Positions 15,973 through 25,493 of a DNA stretch of 39,568 nt are shown here, in pieces. Below the pieces are notes generated by a model that was given only the letters and a program-made list of their open reading frames with translations, made no database searches and was not told where the DNA came from. The position numbers and the translations under genes were made by a program. This DNA comes from an uncultured Desulfosoma sp. (GTDB lineage Bacteria > Desulfobacterota > Syntrophobacteria > Syntrophobacterales > DSM-9756): positions 1 through 39,568 of the forward strand of contig CALGPN010000022.1 of assembly GCA_937960435.1 (NCBI GenBank). Direction: 5' to 3'. The stretch's first letter is position 1. The number at the start of each line of letters is the position of its first letter.

Positions 15973-18900
15973 TCACCGGATCGCGGCGTGGTATTCCTGC
16001 AGCGACTTCACCTCACCGTGGCCTCGGCGCCACGCCTCGATTCCCCGAACCGCCGCTTCCGCCGCCGCAATGGTCGTGATGTAAGGGATTTTATACTTTA
16101 CGGCGGTTTTACGGATATACGAATCGTCATACTCACTCCATCGGCCGCTTGGGGTGTTGATGACAAGCTGGATTTCACCGTTTTTCACCGCGTCCACGAT
16201 ATTGGGCCGCCCCTCGTGCATCTTGTCGATGCGCTGGCAGGAAAGGCCGTTTTCCTTAAAAAAGCGGTAGGTGCCGGCCGTCGCCCGGACGGTGAATCCC
16301 ATCTGAGCGAAGCGCTTGGCGACCTCGAGAGCGGCCGGCTTGTCCTTGTCGGTCACCGTAAAGAGCACGCAGCCTTCCTCCGGAAGTCGCTGCATGGCGG
16401 CTTCCTCGGCCTTGTAGAACGCCAACCCGAAGGAGTCGGCCAGCCCCAAGACCTCGCCTGTGGAACGCATCTCGGGCCCCAGGACCGGGTCCACCTCCGG
16501 AAACATGTTGAACGGAAAGACGGCCTCTTTGACGCCGTAGTGGCCGATGTGGCGCCTCTCCGCCAGGCCCAAATCAGCCAATGTTTTCCCGAGCATGAGT
16601 TCCGTAGCCAGCCGCGCCATGGGAATGTTGCAGACCTTGGAAACCAACGGCACGGTGCGGGAAGCTCGAGGGTTGGCTTCCAGCACGTAGACCGTATCCT
16701 TGGAAATGGCGTACTGGATGTTCATCAGACCCACGACGTTCAGTTCCACGGCAATCTTTCGCGTGTATTCTCGAATGGTTTCCAAATGTCGCGCCGGGAT
16801 GCTGATGGGCGGAATGACGCACGCCGAATCCCCCGAATGAATTCCCGCCCTCTCGATGTGTTCCATCACGGCCGGGACGAAGGCGTCCACCCCGTCGGAA
16901 AGGGCGTCCGCTTCCGCTTCGATGGCGTCTTCCAGAAAGCGGTCAATGAGGATAGGCCGATCGGGCGTGACCCCAACGGCCGCACGGACGTACTCGCGCA
17001 GCATCGCCTCGTCGTAGACCACCTCCATGCCGCGGCCCCCGAGCACATACGATGGGCGCACCATCAGGGGGTAACCGATGCGCTTGGCCACTTCCAAAGC
17101 TTCTTCCAGGGTGCTCGCCATGGCCGATTCCGGCATCGGAATCCCCAGAGCCTCCATGCGTTTTCGGAACCGGTCCCGATCTTCCGCCAGATCGATGGCC
17201 TCGGGGGATGTCCCCAGGATCTTCACGCCCCCTTCCGCCAACTCCCGAGCGATGTTCAACGGCGTCTGGCCTCCGAACTGGACCACGACTCCAATAGGTT
17301 TTTCCTTTTCGTAGATGGCCAGCACATCTTCTACGGTCACGGGCTCGAAATACAATTTGTCCGAGGTGTCATAGTCCGTGGAAACAGTTTCCGGGTTACA
17401 GTTGACCATGATGCTTTCATAGCCCATGTCCCGCAGGGCAAAGGCCGCATGAACACAACAGTAGTCGAATTCGATTCCCTGACCGATGCGGTTGGGGCCG
17501 CCGCCCAAGACCATCACTTTGGGCCGATCGCTTGTCTGCACCTCATCCGGCGCATTGTAGGTGGAATAGTAGTAGGCCGCATTCTCTACCCCGCTCACGG
17601 GAAGAATGTGCCACCCCTGAACAATGCCCAGACTCTTTCGGCGCTCCCGGATGGCCGTTTCGCTGATCCCCAGGAGCTGAGCGAGGTAGCGGTCGCTGAA
17701 GCCGTCCTCTTTGGCCCGGCGCAACAGCGCTTCGGGAAGATCACGGCCTCGATACGTGAGGATCTCTTCCTCCAGCTGGACCAGTTCCCGCATCTGTTCC
17801 AGAAAATACGGCTTGATAAAGGTTTTTTCGTAAAGTTTCTGGATACTCGCCCCGCGGCGTAACGCCTCGTAGATGAGAAAATACCTTTCACTGCTGGGTT
17901 CCGAAAGCATCTCCAGAAGTTCTTCCACAGACTTCGTGTGAAAATCCTTAGCGAACCCCAGACCATAGCGACCGATTTCCAGGGATCGCACGGCTTTTTG
18001 CAGGGCCTCCTTGAAATTTTTGCCGATGCTCATCACTTCCCCTACGGCCCGCATCTGCGTGCCCAGCCGATCCAATGAACCGGGAAATTTTTCGAAGGCC
18101 CAGCGCGCAAATTTGGCCACCACGTACTCCCCCCACGGGGCGTACTTTTCCAGGGTGCCTTCCTTCCAGTAAGGAATCTCATCCAGCGTGACCCCGGCGG
18201 CCAACATGGCCGATATGAAGGCGATGGGAAACCCAGTGGCCTTTGAAGCCAAGGCGGAAGATCGCGATGTTCTTGGGTTGATTTCGATCACCACCACGCG
18301 ACCGGTCTTGGGATCGTGGGCGAACTGGATGTTGGTGCCGCCGATGACCTCAATGGCTTCCACAATGGCGTAGGAGGCGTCCTGAAGACGCTTTTGCAAG
18401 GCCGGGTCGATGGTGAGCATGGGCGCCGTACAGAAGGAATCCCCGGTATGAACCCCCATGGCGTCCACGTTTTCGATGAAACACACGGTGATCCGCTGGT
18501 TCTTGGCATCCCGGACCACCTCAAGCTCCAGCTCTTCCCAACCGAGAACCGATTCCTCCACCAGGATCTGGCCCACCATGCTGGCGGCGATGCCGCGGCT
18601 CGCCACCGTGCGCAGCTCTTCCACATTGTACACGAGCCCGCCTCCCGTGCCGCCCAAGGTGTAGGCCGGGCGAATCACCACAGGATAGCCCAACTCGGCG
18701 GCGATCTTTTCAGCCTCTTCCACGCTGAAGGCGGGACGGCTCCGGGGCATTTCAATGCCCAAGCGGTTCATCGTCTCCTTGAAAACGATCCGGTCCTCCC
18801 CTCGTTCGATGGCGTCGGCCTGTACGCCGATGATCCGCACGCCGTAACGATCCAAAATGCCCTGCCGGTGGAGTTGGGCCGTGAGGTTCAGCCCCGTTTG

Positions 18901-19176
18901 GCCCCCGAGGTTCGGCAAGACGGCGTCGGGACGCTCCCTGGCGATGATCTTTTCCAAAGATTCGACGGTGAGGGGTTCCAGGTAGGTGACGTCCGCCATG
19001 CCGGGATCCGTCATGATCGTGGCCGGGTTGGAATTCACAAGCACGATCTGGTAACCCAGTTTGCGCAACGCTTTGCAGGCCTGGGTGCCCGAATAGTCGA
19101 ATTCGCACGCTTGGCCGATAACGATGGGACCCGAACCGATGATCAGCACTTTGTGGATGTCATCTCTTCGAGGCAT
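15973..19176 (-). CDS. carB: Carbamoyl-phosphate synthase large subunit
   Basis: A 1067-residue protein of normal length with two tandem ATP-grasp halves. The N-terminal half starts VLIIGSGPIVIGQACEFDYSG; the second begins near residue 555 with VMVLGGGPNRIGQGIEFDYC. Each half has its own glycine-rich ATP loop (GGTGGGLVYN and GGRGMEVVYD). The C-terminal MGS-like allosteric domain covers about the last 130 residues. Function: makes carbamoyl phosphate from bicarbonate, ATP and ammonia supplied by CarA, feeding arginine and pyrimidine synthesis. No carA lies beside it. The start has a weak ribosome site. Confidence 0.97.
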   Translation of the reverse strand: MPRRDDIHKVLIIGSGPIVIGQACEFDYSGTQACKALRKLGYQIVLVNSNPATIMTDPGMADVTYLEPLTVESLEKIIARERPDAVLPNLGGQTGLNLTAQLHRQGILDRYGVRIIGVQADAIERGEDRIVFKETMNRLGIEMPRSRPAFSVEEAEKIAAELGYPVVIRPAYTLGGTGGGLVYNVEELRTVASRGIAASMVGQILVEESVLGWEELELEVVRDAKNQRITVCFIENVDAMGVHTGDSFCTAPMLTIDPALQKRLQDASYAIVEAIEVIGGTNIQFAHDPKTGRVVVIEINPRTSRSSALASKATGFPIAFISAMLAAGVTLDEIPYWKEGTLEKYAPWGEYVVAKFARWAFEKFPGSLDRLGTQMRAVGEVMSIGKNFKEALQKAVRSLEIGRYGLGFAKDFHTKSVEELLEMLSEPSSERYFLIYEALRRGASIQKLYEKTFIKPYFLEQMRELVQLEEEILTYRGRDLPEALLRRAKEDGFSDRYLAQLLGISETAIRERRKSLGIVQGWHILPVSGVENAAYYYSTYNAPDEVQTSDRPKVMVLGGGPNRIGQGIEFDYCCVHAAFALRDMGYESIMVNCNPETVSTDYDTSDKLYFEPVTVEDVLAIYEKEKPIGVVVQFGGQTPLNIARELAEGGVKILGTSPEAIDLAEDRDRFRKRMEALGIPMPESAMASTLEEALEVAKRIGYPLMVRPSYVLGGRGMEVVYDEAMLREYVRAAVGVTPDRPILIDRFLEDAIEAEADALSDGVDAFVPAVMEHIERAGIHSGDSACVIPPISIPARHLETIREYTRKIAVELNVVGLMNIQYAISKDTVYVLEANPRASRTVPLVSKVCNIPMARLATELMLGKTLADLGLAERRHIGHYGVKEAVFPFNMFPEVDPVLGPEMRSTGEVLGLADSFGLAFYKAEEAAMQRLPEEGCVLFTVTDKDKPAALEVAKRFAQMGFTVRATAGTYRFFKENGLSCQRIDKMHEGRPNIVDAVKNGEIQLVINTPSGRWSEYDDSYIRKTAVKYKIPYITTIAAAEAAVRGIEAWRRGHGEVKSLQEYHAAIR

Positions 19177-19338
19177 GAGCGAACCGCCTTTCCGTGTGAA
19201 GGTTGTGGGCTCAATAAGTTTTCCTGAAATCTCAAGGCAAAGAGCCGGGCATTCGGGGGGCGACTATAGCAAAAAACGGAGGACGGTGTATAGCCTTGGG
19301 AAAAAACCGCGCGGGGGAAAACCCCAAGCGAAAAGATC

Positions 19339-19370
19339 GGGGCCCGACGCCGATGCGCTGAGCCCCTTTT
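19339..19370. terminator. Possible rho-independent terminator
   Basis: GGGGC (19339-19343) pairs with GCCCC (19362-19366), enclosing a smaller CGC/GCG stem. It is followed by TTTT on the plus strand and, read from the minus strand, by a short T-rich stretch (GATCTTTTC). It lies about 90 nt beyond the Tim44-domain gene stop and upstream of carB, so the minus-strand reading makes sense. Confidence 0.35.
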
Positions 19371-19456
19371 CAGTTTCACTAATTGTCCGTTCCCAGCTTA
19401 CACCCACGCGCTAGGGCTGAAGCGACATGGGTAAGGAAGGCCCTCCCGCAGACACT

Positions 19457-20359
19457 CTAGGCGGCCACCTGCTGGATGCCTTCCACGATCCAGCCATGGC
19501 CGTCACCTTGGCGGCGAAAATGCCACAGCTCACGGACCTGCTTGGCCGTTTCCTCTTCGGTTTCACGCATCATGACATCGAAGAGCACGGACGCCACGGT
19601 ATGCCCGTCGAGGTTTCGAACCTCGAGAAGCTCGGGGTTGATCCACAAAAGGGCCGTCCGACTCGGCTCAGGATCCTCCTCGGCTTGGCGGCGGATTTCG
19701 TCGTACACTTCAGGAGACACCGCAGCCTCAATCGCCCGGAGATCCCGCCGGTCCCAGGCGCCCTGCAACTGCACGTAGAGGGCTTTGGCCTTTTCCAGAA
19801 AGGTTTGAGGATCGAAGTCTTCAGGCCACGGCGAATCCTGTCGGCCCCCCGATGCCGCCCCACTCCCGGCCCCGAAACGCTCCGCCTGGCCCGCTCCGAA
19901 GGGATTCCCTCCCGAAGATTCGAATGGCGAGGCTCCATAGCCGGACGCCGATTGCGTCGCCAGGCGGCGGGCTTTGAGAAAGCGAAAGAGGAGAAAGAGC
20001 CCACCGCCGATGACCACAAGATCCAGGAGGCTCGGCCCACCCCACGCATGGCCGCCGCCGAAAAGCATGGATCCGATCAAGCCGCCCAATAGAAGTCCGC
20101 CCAACATGCCGCCCCAGGACCGAGTTGGGGAAAATGCGGAAGGGCTCGGCGTCGTCCCCAGAGCCGTCCGCCCCGCGTCCCTTTCCGGGGCGCTGTAGGA
20201 CCGGGATGGCGCCGGAGCGCTCCGCTGATAACTCGGGCGGCTCCCGAAAGATTTGCCGCCGCCTAACCGGGCCGCTTCCGCTATCTCCCCAAGAAAGTTT
20301 AAAATAAAAAATCCCATAATGAACATCGCCAGCATAAAGACAAAACGCTTCCGATCCAT
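19457..20359 (-). CDS. Tim44-domain membrane protein
   Basis: A 300-residue protein from the ATG at 20359 (MDRKRFVFMLAMF) with ribosome site AAGGAG. Order of parts: N-terminal hydrophobic signal or anchor (residues 6-24); a low-complexity Ser/Pro/Arg-rich stretch; a Gly-rich segment with a hydrophobic helix (GGMLGGLLLGGLIGSML); a second helix (LLDLVVIGGGLFLLF); a Gly/Ser-rich linker; and a C-terminal Tim44-like domain (about residues 185-300, from FDPQTFLEKAKALYVQLQ). Bacterial members are inner-membrane proteins of unknown role; a link to protein translocation is only by name. Confidence 0.85.
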   Translation of the reverse strand: MDRKRFVFMLAMFIMGFFILNFLGEIAEAARLGGGKSFGSRPSYQRSAPAPSRSYSAPERDAGRTALGTTPSPSAFSPTRSWGGMLGGLLLGGLIGSMLFGGGHAWGGPSLLDLVVIGGGLFLLFRFLKARRLATQSASGYGASPFESSGGNPFGAGQAERFGAGSGAASGGRQDSPWPEDFDPQTFLEKAKALYVQLQGAWDRRDLRAIEAAVSPEVYDEIRRQAEEDPEPSRTALLWINPELLEVRNLDGHTVASVLFDVMMRETEEETAKQVRELWHFRRQGDGHGWIVEGIQQVAA

Positions 20360-20498
20360 GGCTCTCCTTTTTCCTGTTGTCCCCCACCGAGGGGGGCATC
20401 GTTCCCCTAAAATATTGCTCAAATAAAACTCATTTCGTAAGCTGAAAAATAACCAACGTGGGAGTCTAGGGCAACAGGAACAGGAAGGAGTCGAAACG

Positions 20499-20819
20499 AT
20501 GATCCTCACCACCACCCCAAACATCGAAGGGCGTACGGTCGCGGCATACCTTGGCATCGTCACCGGTGAAGCCATCATGGGGGCGAATCTCTTTCGGGAT
20601 CTTTTCGCCGGCATCCGCGATATTGTGGGGGGACGATCCGCAGCCTACGAAAAAGAATTGCGTCGGGCTCGGGAGACCGCCATGGAAGAGCTCAAGGCGG
20701 CCGCTTTGAGCCTGGGGGCCGATGCCGTGATCGGCATCGACATCGACTACGAAGTCCTAGGGGAAAAGAACGGGATGCTCATGGTGAGCGTGAGCGGCAC
20801 GGCGGTGCGCCTCGGGTGA
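20499..20819 (+). CDS. YbjQ-family (UPF0145) protein
   Basis: A 106-residue protein with ribosome site GGAAGGAG. It is a typical YbjQ sequence: start [11 protein letters not shown], then [16 protein letters not shown], and the end pattern [17 protein letters not shown]. The family forms pentamers in solved structures and is labelled a putative heavy-metal-binding domain; its role is not established. Divergent from the Tim44-domain gene. Confidence 0.9.
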   Translation: MILTTTPNIEGRTVAAYLGIVTGEAIMGANLFRDLFAGIRDIVGGRSAAYEKELRRARETAMEELKAAALSLGADAVIGIDIDYEVLGEKNGMLMVSVSGTAVRLG

Positions 20820-20882
20820 GAGCCTTCCCCACGCCCTTGTCGCCCCCCGTGAAGCGAGAGCGCGGGGTGAGAGGAAAGCTCT
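20819..20882. terminator. Bidirectional terminator-like stem between convergent genes
   Basis: AGAGCCTTCC (20819-20828) pairs with GGAAAGCTCT (20873-20882) with one mismatch, enclosing a second GC-rich stem (CCCCG with CGGGG). It fills the whole 63-bp gap between the convergent ybjQ and thymidylate-synthase-like genes. No long T tract follows. Confidence 0.4.
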
Positions 20883-21662
20883 TTAGGATGTGCCTTCACG
20901 GGTTTTGAGGTAGAGGCGCAGCCGCGCCAAATCGAAGTAGGCTTCGGCCAGCCCCAGCTTTAAGCAGGTGATGAACATCTCCCCGTCCTCCACGCCGATC
21001 TGCTGCGCCATGTACTCTTTGACCAACTGCAGACAGGCCAAATTGGCGGGAAGACCGTTCCAGAGGTTCCAGCTTCGGAAGTGGACACTGAAGTGGAGCT
21101 TGCCGTACTTGATGGCCGTGTCCACCCCGCGCAGGCACTGGGTTGTTCCCGGTTCGTTTTTGTTGAACGCGTTGGAGATGATCCGCGTTCGGATTGCCTT
21201 CCCTGTGGCGCGATCCGTCACGCGGATCACCTCCTCGTAGTCCACCGATTCATCGTAGAAAAGAAGGCTTTCGGGACGTCCCACCGTCATGTAGCAGTGT
21301 TTGGTGCCGGGGCCGTGGGTGCGGTAATAGTCGATGACCCACTCAATCTGCCACGCCAGGTCCTGCCCGTAGGTATAGTGCTCGCCAGGCTGGGCCACAT
21401 CGGTCATGTAATAGGGGAGGTATTTTTCCGCGTAACCCGGCTCCACCGGGTTGGGAATGCCCACCCCCGGCGGGATGTCCGGCTCCAAAGGGCGCGTCCC
21501 GGGATGCGTAATCTGGGCCGAAACGAAATCCAGTTCCCAGCGCTTGGTCGGCGTGCTGCCTTTGTCCACCTTGTATTCCCGGCCCTCCTCCACGGCCTTG
21601 CGCACGAGTTGGTACCACAAATCCGGAATGTCCCGCGCCGTCACAAAGACCGCCTTCAGCAT
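20883..21662 (-). CDS. Thymidylate-synthase-family protein (archaeal-type, altered active site)
   Basis: A 259-residue protein. The C-terminal half aligns by eye to ThyA: TQCLRGVDTAIKYGKLHF places a Cys at the catalytic position, FRSWNLWNGLPANLACLQL matches the RSxD...GLPFN region, and EYMAQQIGVEDGEM follows. Differences from E. coli ThyA: the residue at the Asp169 position reads as Asn (RSWN), and the His-x-Tyr pair near 207-209 is not evident (LGLAEAYFD instead). The N-terminal part differs from classic ThyA, as in short archaeal forms. It could be a divergent dTMP synthase or a related pyrimidine-modifying enzyme. Ribosome site GGAAGGGC. Confidence 0.7.
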   Translation of the reverse strand: MLKAVFVTARDIPDLWYQLVRKAVEEGREYKVDKGSTPTKRWELDFVSAQITHPGTRPLEPDIPPGVGIPNPVEPGYAEKYLPYYMTDVAQPGEHYTYGQDLAWQIEWVIDYYRTHGPGTKHCYMTVGRPESLLFYDESVDYEEVIRVTDRATGKAIRTRIISNAFNKNEPGTTQCLRGVDTAIKYGKLHFSVHFRSWNLWNGLPANLACLQLVKEYMAQQIGVEDGEMFITCLKLGLAEAYFDLARLRLYLKTREGTS

Positions 21663-21843
21663 GTTTTAGCCCTTCCCGTCCCCCGTCGGCTTTCTTCCTT
21701 CCCATGCCCTGCCTATACATCTTAGGCATGCCGAAGGCAACCACCGAAGTGTCCGTGAAGTGAGGTGCACAGCCGAAAAAAGCGGCCGCCGCTTCTCGTC
21801 CGTTTTGGGAAAAAGCCGCCGTCGGGCCGGCTCGATAGAGATT

Positions 21844-23115
21844 CTAAAAACGCCACGAGAAGCCGAAGTCCAGGCTGTTTTCACTCAAAGTCGATTTCAG
21901 CCGTACCGGTTGCCCGGTGATGTCCGTTCCCGTCTCATCGATACTCTTTTCGAAGGCATGGACAAACCCGGCATGCACCGAAAAACGCGACGTGAAATCA
22001 TACCCGACACCCATGGTGAGATGATGTTCCACGATGGCCGGAAATCCAACGATCCGGAAGGTTTCATAGTAATAGGTCGGCATGGTCTTTCCTTGGACGG
22101 AAACCAGCAGCGGCCCGTTGAACCCGTCGTGGGTGTTCAAAGGGTTTTTTCCGTAACAGTATCCGGCACGGAGAGTAAGCTTGGGGAGTGGTTTATACTG
22201 GGCGCCGAAACCCAAAACCCACTGGTCATCCCAGTCGAAATCCTCATAACCGTTGGCTTCGGACCAATTGAGCCACTTCACGTCCGCTTCCAGAAGCAAT
22301 TTGTCATTGAAACGGTAGGCGACGCCAAAGGCGACCTGATGCGGGGATTCCAATTTCAGTCGATCCAGGCTGCCGTCCCCGTCGAAGTCGGCCACATCGT
22401 CATGATTGACGTTTTGAGGCGAGGTGTAGCTGAGCCCGAGAGCGATGTTATCCGTCGCTTTGTAGATCGTGCCCAGTTGGATGCCGATCCCATAGCCGGA
22501 CGAGGATCCCTCACGGAGGTCCAAAGTAGCGTAATCCACGTGGAGCGCCATGCCGAAGGAAACTTTTTCAAAAGGCTGAAAGGCCACGGCCGGGGCGAAT
22601 TTCATAATGGCCAGTTCGGTGTAGGCCCCGGCGACCAGAGGGAAAGAACCCATGGGTCCAAAATTGTAAAAGCCTGCTTGGTCCACCGCCGTGCCCTTGT
22701 AGTCAACGCCCAGTCCGGAAACGCCATAGGCGGACAGGCCGAAGCGCCAAAAAGGCGGCCGATCCGTGATCGGTACCGAAAGACCGATGGCCGGAATAGG
22801 GTACACTTTTTCTTCGCTATCCGCGGCAATGGCCGTGCCCGATGCGGGAAAGCTGATTCGGGTGTCCACCTTGGGCATGAAAAGCGTGCCGCCGAAATTC
22901 ATCTCAGAAGAAGGACAATAGGGCCCAAAGCACATGGCCGCAGGGTTCACGAAAACGGCGCTGATGGCATCCTGGGGGGCGGCCACACCCACACCGCCCA
23001 TGGCGCGAGCCACCGGTCCGACGGCGATCAGGTTATCCCCGTTGGTGGCGGAAGCTGATCCTGCCGTTGCCAAAATTCCCAGAACAATGACGAACGAAAT
23101 CAGCATCTTTTTCAT
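21844..23115 (-). CDS. FadL/OmpP1/TodX-type outer-membrane transport protein
   Basis: A 423-residue protein from the ATG at 23115 (MKKMLISFVIVLG) with ribosome site AAAGGAG. Cleavable signal peptide ending near SASA. The mature N-terminus NGDNLIAVGPVARAMGGVGVA is followed by the DAISAVFVNPAAM segment typical of the FadL plug. Then come many alternating amphipathic strands and a C-terminal aromatic residue (DFGFSWRF) as expected for a beta-barrel. Function: uptake of hydrophobic compounds such as long-chain fatty acids or hydrocarbons across the outer membrane. The substrate is unknown. Confidence 0.9.
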   Translation of the reverse strand: MKKMLISFVIVLGILATAGSASATNGDNLIAVGPVARAMGGVGVAAPQDAISAVFVNPAAMCFGPYCPSSEMNFGGTLFMPKVDTRISFPASGTAIAADSEEKVYPIPAIGLSVPITDRPPFWRFGLSAYGVSGLGVDYKGTAVDQAGFYNFGPMGSFPLVAGAYTELAIMKFAPAVAFQPFEKVSFGMALHVDYATLDLREGSSSGYGIGIQLGTIYKATDNIALGLSYTSPQNVNHDDVADFDGDGSLDRLKLESPHQVAFGVAYRFNDKLLLEADVKWLNWSEANGYEDFDWDDQWVLGFGAQYKPLPKLTLRAGYCYGKNPLNTHDGFNGPLLVSVQGKTMPTYYYETFRIVGFPAIVEHHLTMGVGYDFTSRFSVHAGFVHAFEKSIDETGTDITGQPVRLKSTLSENSLDFGFSWRF

Positions 23116-23408
23116 CGTTGCTCCTTTTTGTGTACCTTTAATTGAATGGTCTCCAAATCCCGCGCCGCCTTCAGGATCATCAAGGTCCCATCCACCTCCT
23201 TTCCCATCTTTTTCTTCCCGACGCCAGGCTCTCAACGCTCTGCGGTCCTTTTTAGGGACCACTCCCTTTGTCCTTCCTGTAACCTTTTCCAATGGGTGTT
23301 TTATTGCCTAAGAGAGCACGATCCGAAAATCTTCACTCGGCGTCCACTTCGGGTTAATGGCCCCCACAACTGTCAACAGCCCGAGAAGGGAAATCGTCGC
23401 ACATTTTT

Positions 23409-24671
23409 CTAGGAAACGACCAGGGCGTCGGCGACCATGGAGGTGAGAAACTGGACGTTGAGACCCAGGCCGTAATGTCGGTTCAAGTCGCTCAGCTGAG
23501 TATGGCAGTTCTCGCAGGCCGTCGCCAGCACCGTCGCCCCCGTCTTCTGGACTTGTTCGGCTTTGACCTTGGCCGATTTCATGCGAAAATCCAACGTGTC
23601 CTCCCCCAAGGCCACCAAACCGCCCCCGCCGCCGCAGCAGTAATTGTAGCGCGGATCGGGCGCCATCTCTCGAAAATCGTCCGTAAGGTGCTGCAAGATA
23701 AAGCGCGGCTCTTCCAAGACGCCGCCGTTTCTCGCAATTTGGCAGGGGTCGTGATAGGTCACGACCTGCCCCTCGAACGCCTTTTTACTCACTCGGATGC
23801 GCCCTTCGCGCAGATACCGCGCATGAACTTCGGTCACGGAAGAAACCTTGAAGGGCTGGGTGCCCGAAAGCTGCTTCATCACCCGATAGGCCGTGCCGCA
23901 CTCGCAGATGCACACCTCCTTGACCTTGAGCCTCAGGGCTTCATTGACGATGCGATCGAGGATCAGCTTGGTTCGGGTGGGGTCCCCCACAAAGGCGCCG
24001 AAATTGACGGCTTCGAAGAAACTCAGGGTCCAGTTTTCTCCGGCGGCGTTAAAGACCGCGGCGGCCGGAATAATGGAATGGGCCCCCGCCAAGGCCACAT
24101 AAAGGAGCTCGGCCCCTTCCACATCCACGGGAATGACCGTCTTGCCTTCGGCCTCCAGCTTCCATTTTTCGACAACCTTTTGTTCCAGGTTTTTAACGCC
24201 TTGGAGGAAGCCCTCCTTGAAAAATTCCAAGGAGCGACCCTTTTCGATGGACGTGTCTGCAAGAAGCGTCAGGATTTCGGGTTCCGCATGAGCGCCCACC
24301 AAAAGCAGTTTGGCAATGGACATGAGCATTTGCGTGTCAATACCAAAAGGACAATAGACCATGCAGCGCCGACATCCCGTGCACGAATAGGCCGCGTCGT
24401 AAAGCTCCTGCAGGGCCGCTTCGGTCAGTTCCTTGGCCTCCCCGTACGAAGGCCACAACTTCCCTTGGCCTTTAAAGTGCTTCTTATAAATACGCCGAAC
24501 GATTTCCGCGCGATAGGCGGCGATGTAGCGGGCCTGAGGCATGGATTGATACACATGACAGGCGGTGGTGCATACCCCGCACCGCGTGCATGTTTCCAAA
24601 TAATACACCATGGCCCGGTTGAGTTTCGTCTGGAAAAGTTTGAGGAGATCCTCTCTCATTTGCTGGTCCAT
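23409..24671 (-). CDS. HdrD/DsrK-like iron-sulfur protein with CCG domains
   Basis: A 420-residue protein from the ATG at 24671 (MDQQMREDLLKLF); a longer open frame to 24908 lies over the upstream gene and is not credible. Two [4Fe-4S] motifs: CTRCGVCTTACHVYQ near residue 27 and CTGCRRCMVYCPFG near 96. The C-terminal half has a partial CCG-like segment (CICECGTAYR) and a full one (YNYCCGGGGGL, then CENCH), the cysteine-rich domain that binds the special cubane cluster in HdrB/HdrD and DsrK. It starts 2 bp after the NarI-like gene. Expected role: cytoplasmic face of a quinone-linked disulfide or persulfide redox complex. Confidence 0.9.
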   Translation of the reverse strand: MDQQMREDLLKLFQTKLNRAMVYYLETCTRCGVCTTACHVYQSMPQARYIAAYRAEIVRRIYKKHFKGQGKLWPSYGEAKELTEAALQELYDAAYSCTGCRRCMVYCPFGIDTQMLMSIAKLLLVGAHAEPEILTLLADTSIEKGRSLEFFKEGFLQGVKNLEQKVVEKWKLEAEGKTVIPVDVEGAELLYVALAGAHSIIPAAAVFNAAGENWTLSFFEAVNFGAFVGDPTRTKLILDRIVNEALRLKVKEVCICECGTAYRVMKQLSGTQPFKVSSVTEVHARYLREGRIRVSKKAFEGQVVTYHDPCQIARNGGVLEEPRFILQHLTDDFREMAPDPRYNYCCGGGGGLVALGEDTLDFRMKSAKVKAEQVQKTGATVLATACENCHTQLSDLNRHYGLGLNVQFLTSMVADALVVS

Positions 24672-24673
24672 GG

Positions 24674-25384
24674 CTAACCTCGCCTTAAGAGGTTCATGGG
24701 CAGGGCCAAGAAGGTGTGCATCATTTTTGTGAACGGGAAAACCATGAGGAACAGATTGGCGAAAAAGACGTGGAGAACCAACATGAAGGCATGGCCCGAA
24801 TAGAGGATTTCGTCCGGCACGAAAGGCTTGAGCATAACCAGGCTCCAGAGGTAGGCCCGGTAGGCGCTTACCCCCATGACGTCGTAGTCGTACCAGCGGC
24901 GGGCCCAATCCATCTGACTGCCGAAGATGATCGTGAGGAAAAGGAGGATCAGGAGGTAATAGTCTTCAGGAACGGAAAGGTCTCGCACGGGAGCATGAAA
25001 CCGACGGAAAAACAAATACAGCACGGACACGGCCGCCACCAAGCCCACAAAGCCTCTACCGAGAAAAACCTCGTGAGGCACCAGTTGAAAAATCGGCCAG
25101 TCGCCGAACAGCTCCAAATGCCCGATAATGAGCAAGAGCACCGCGACGTGGAAAACGGCCAGAAAGAACCACAAGACAGGGCTATGCCGAAAAATCGACG
25201 GCATGAGAAACGTGTCCCCTACGGCATAAAGCCAAGCCGGCTCTTTTTTGGGAAAAATCTGCAATGTGGTCGGATGCGCAGGTCGGCGGGCCGTCTGCAC
25301 GAGACGCCACACCGTGCCCAAAACAAAAACGGCAAAAGCCGCGTACACCATGGGCACCAAGACCAAGTAATAGGCCGTCTGCAT
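24674..25384 (-). CDS. NarI/DsrM-like membrane cytochrome b subunit
   Basis: 236 residues from the ATG at 25384 (MQTAYYLVLVPMVYAAF). Five or so membrane helices; histidines in FHVAVLLLIIGHLELFG and YSGHAFMLVLHVFFANLF are placed as heme-b ligands in NarI/DsrM-type subunits. It is coupled to the HdrD-like gene downstream. Expected to exchange electrons between menaquinone and the iron-sulfur subunit. An in-frame start at 25402 would add six residues. Confidence 0.88.
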   Translation of the reverse strand: MQTAYYLVLVPMVYAAFAVFVLGTVWRLVQTARRPAHPTTLQIFPKKEPAWLYAVGDTFLMPSIFRHSPVLWFFLAVFHVAVLLLIIGHLELFGDWPIFQLVPHEVFLGRGFVGLVAAVSVLYLFFRRFHAPVRDLSVPEDYYLLILLFLTIIFGSQMDWARRWYDYDVMGVSAYRAYLWSLVMLKPFVPDEILYSGHAFMLVLHVFFANLFLMVFPFTKMMHTFLALPMNLLRRG

Positions 25385-25493
25385 GAATTCCCCCCGGCTC
25401 ACGGAAAGCGAACGCTGCGGACCTTAGGCCCGGCTCACGGCCCCCGCCGATTGGGCAGGGGCCCCTGACCGGACGTCAAGATCTTGCCGCAGC

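Noticed and set aside
23340-23375. Perfect TTGACA on the minus strand before the FadL-like gene
   Set aside because: No acceptable -10 hexamer at 15-19 bp.
24672-24908. Extended N-terminus for the HdrD-like protein
   Set aside because: It overlaps the NarI-like gene in full and has no family similarity; the ATG at 24671 fits the two-gene coupling.
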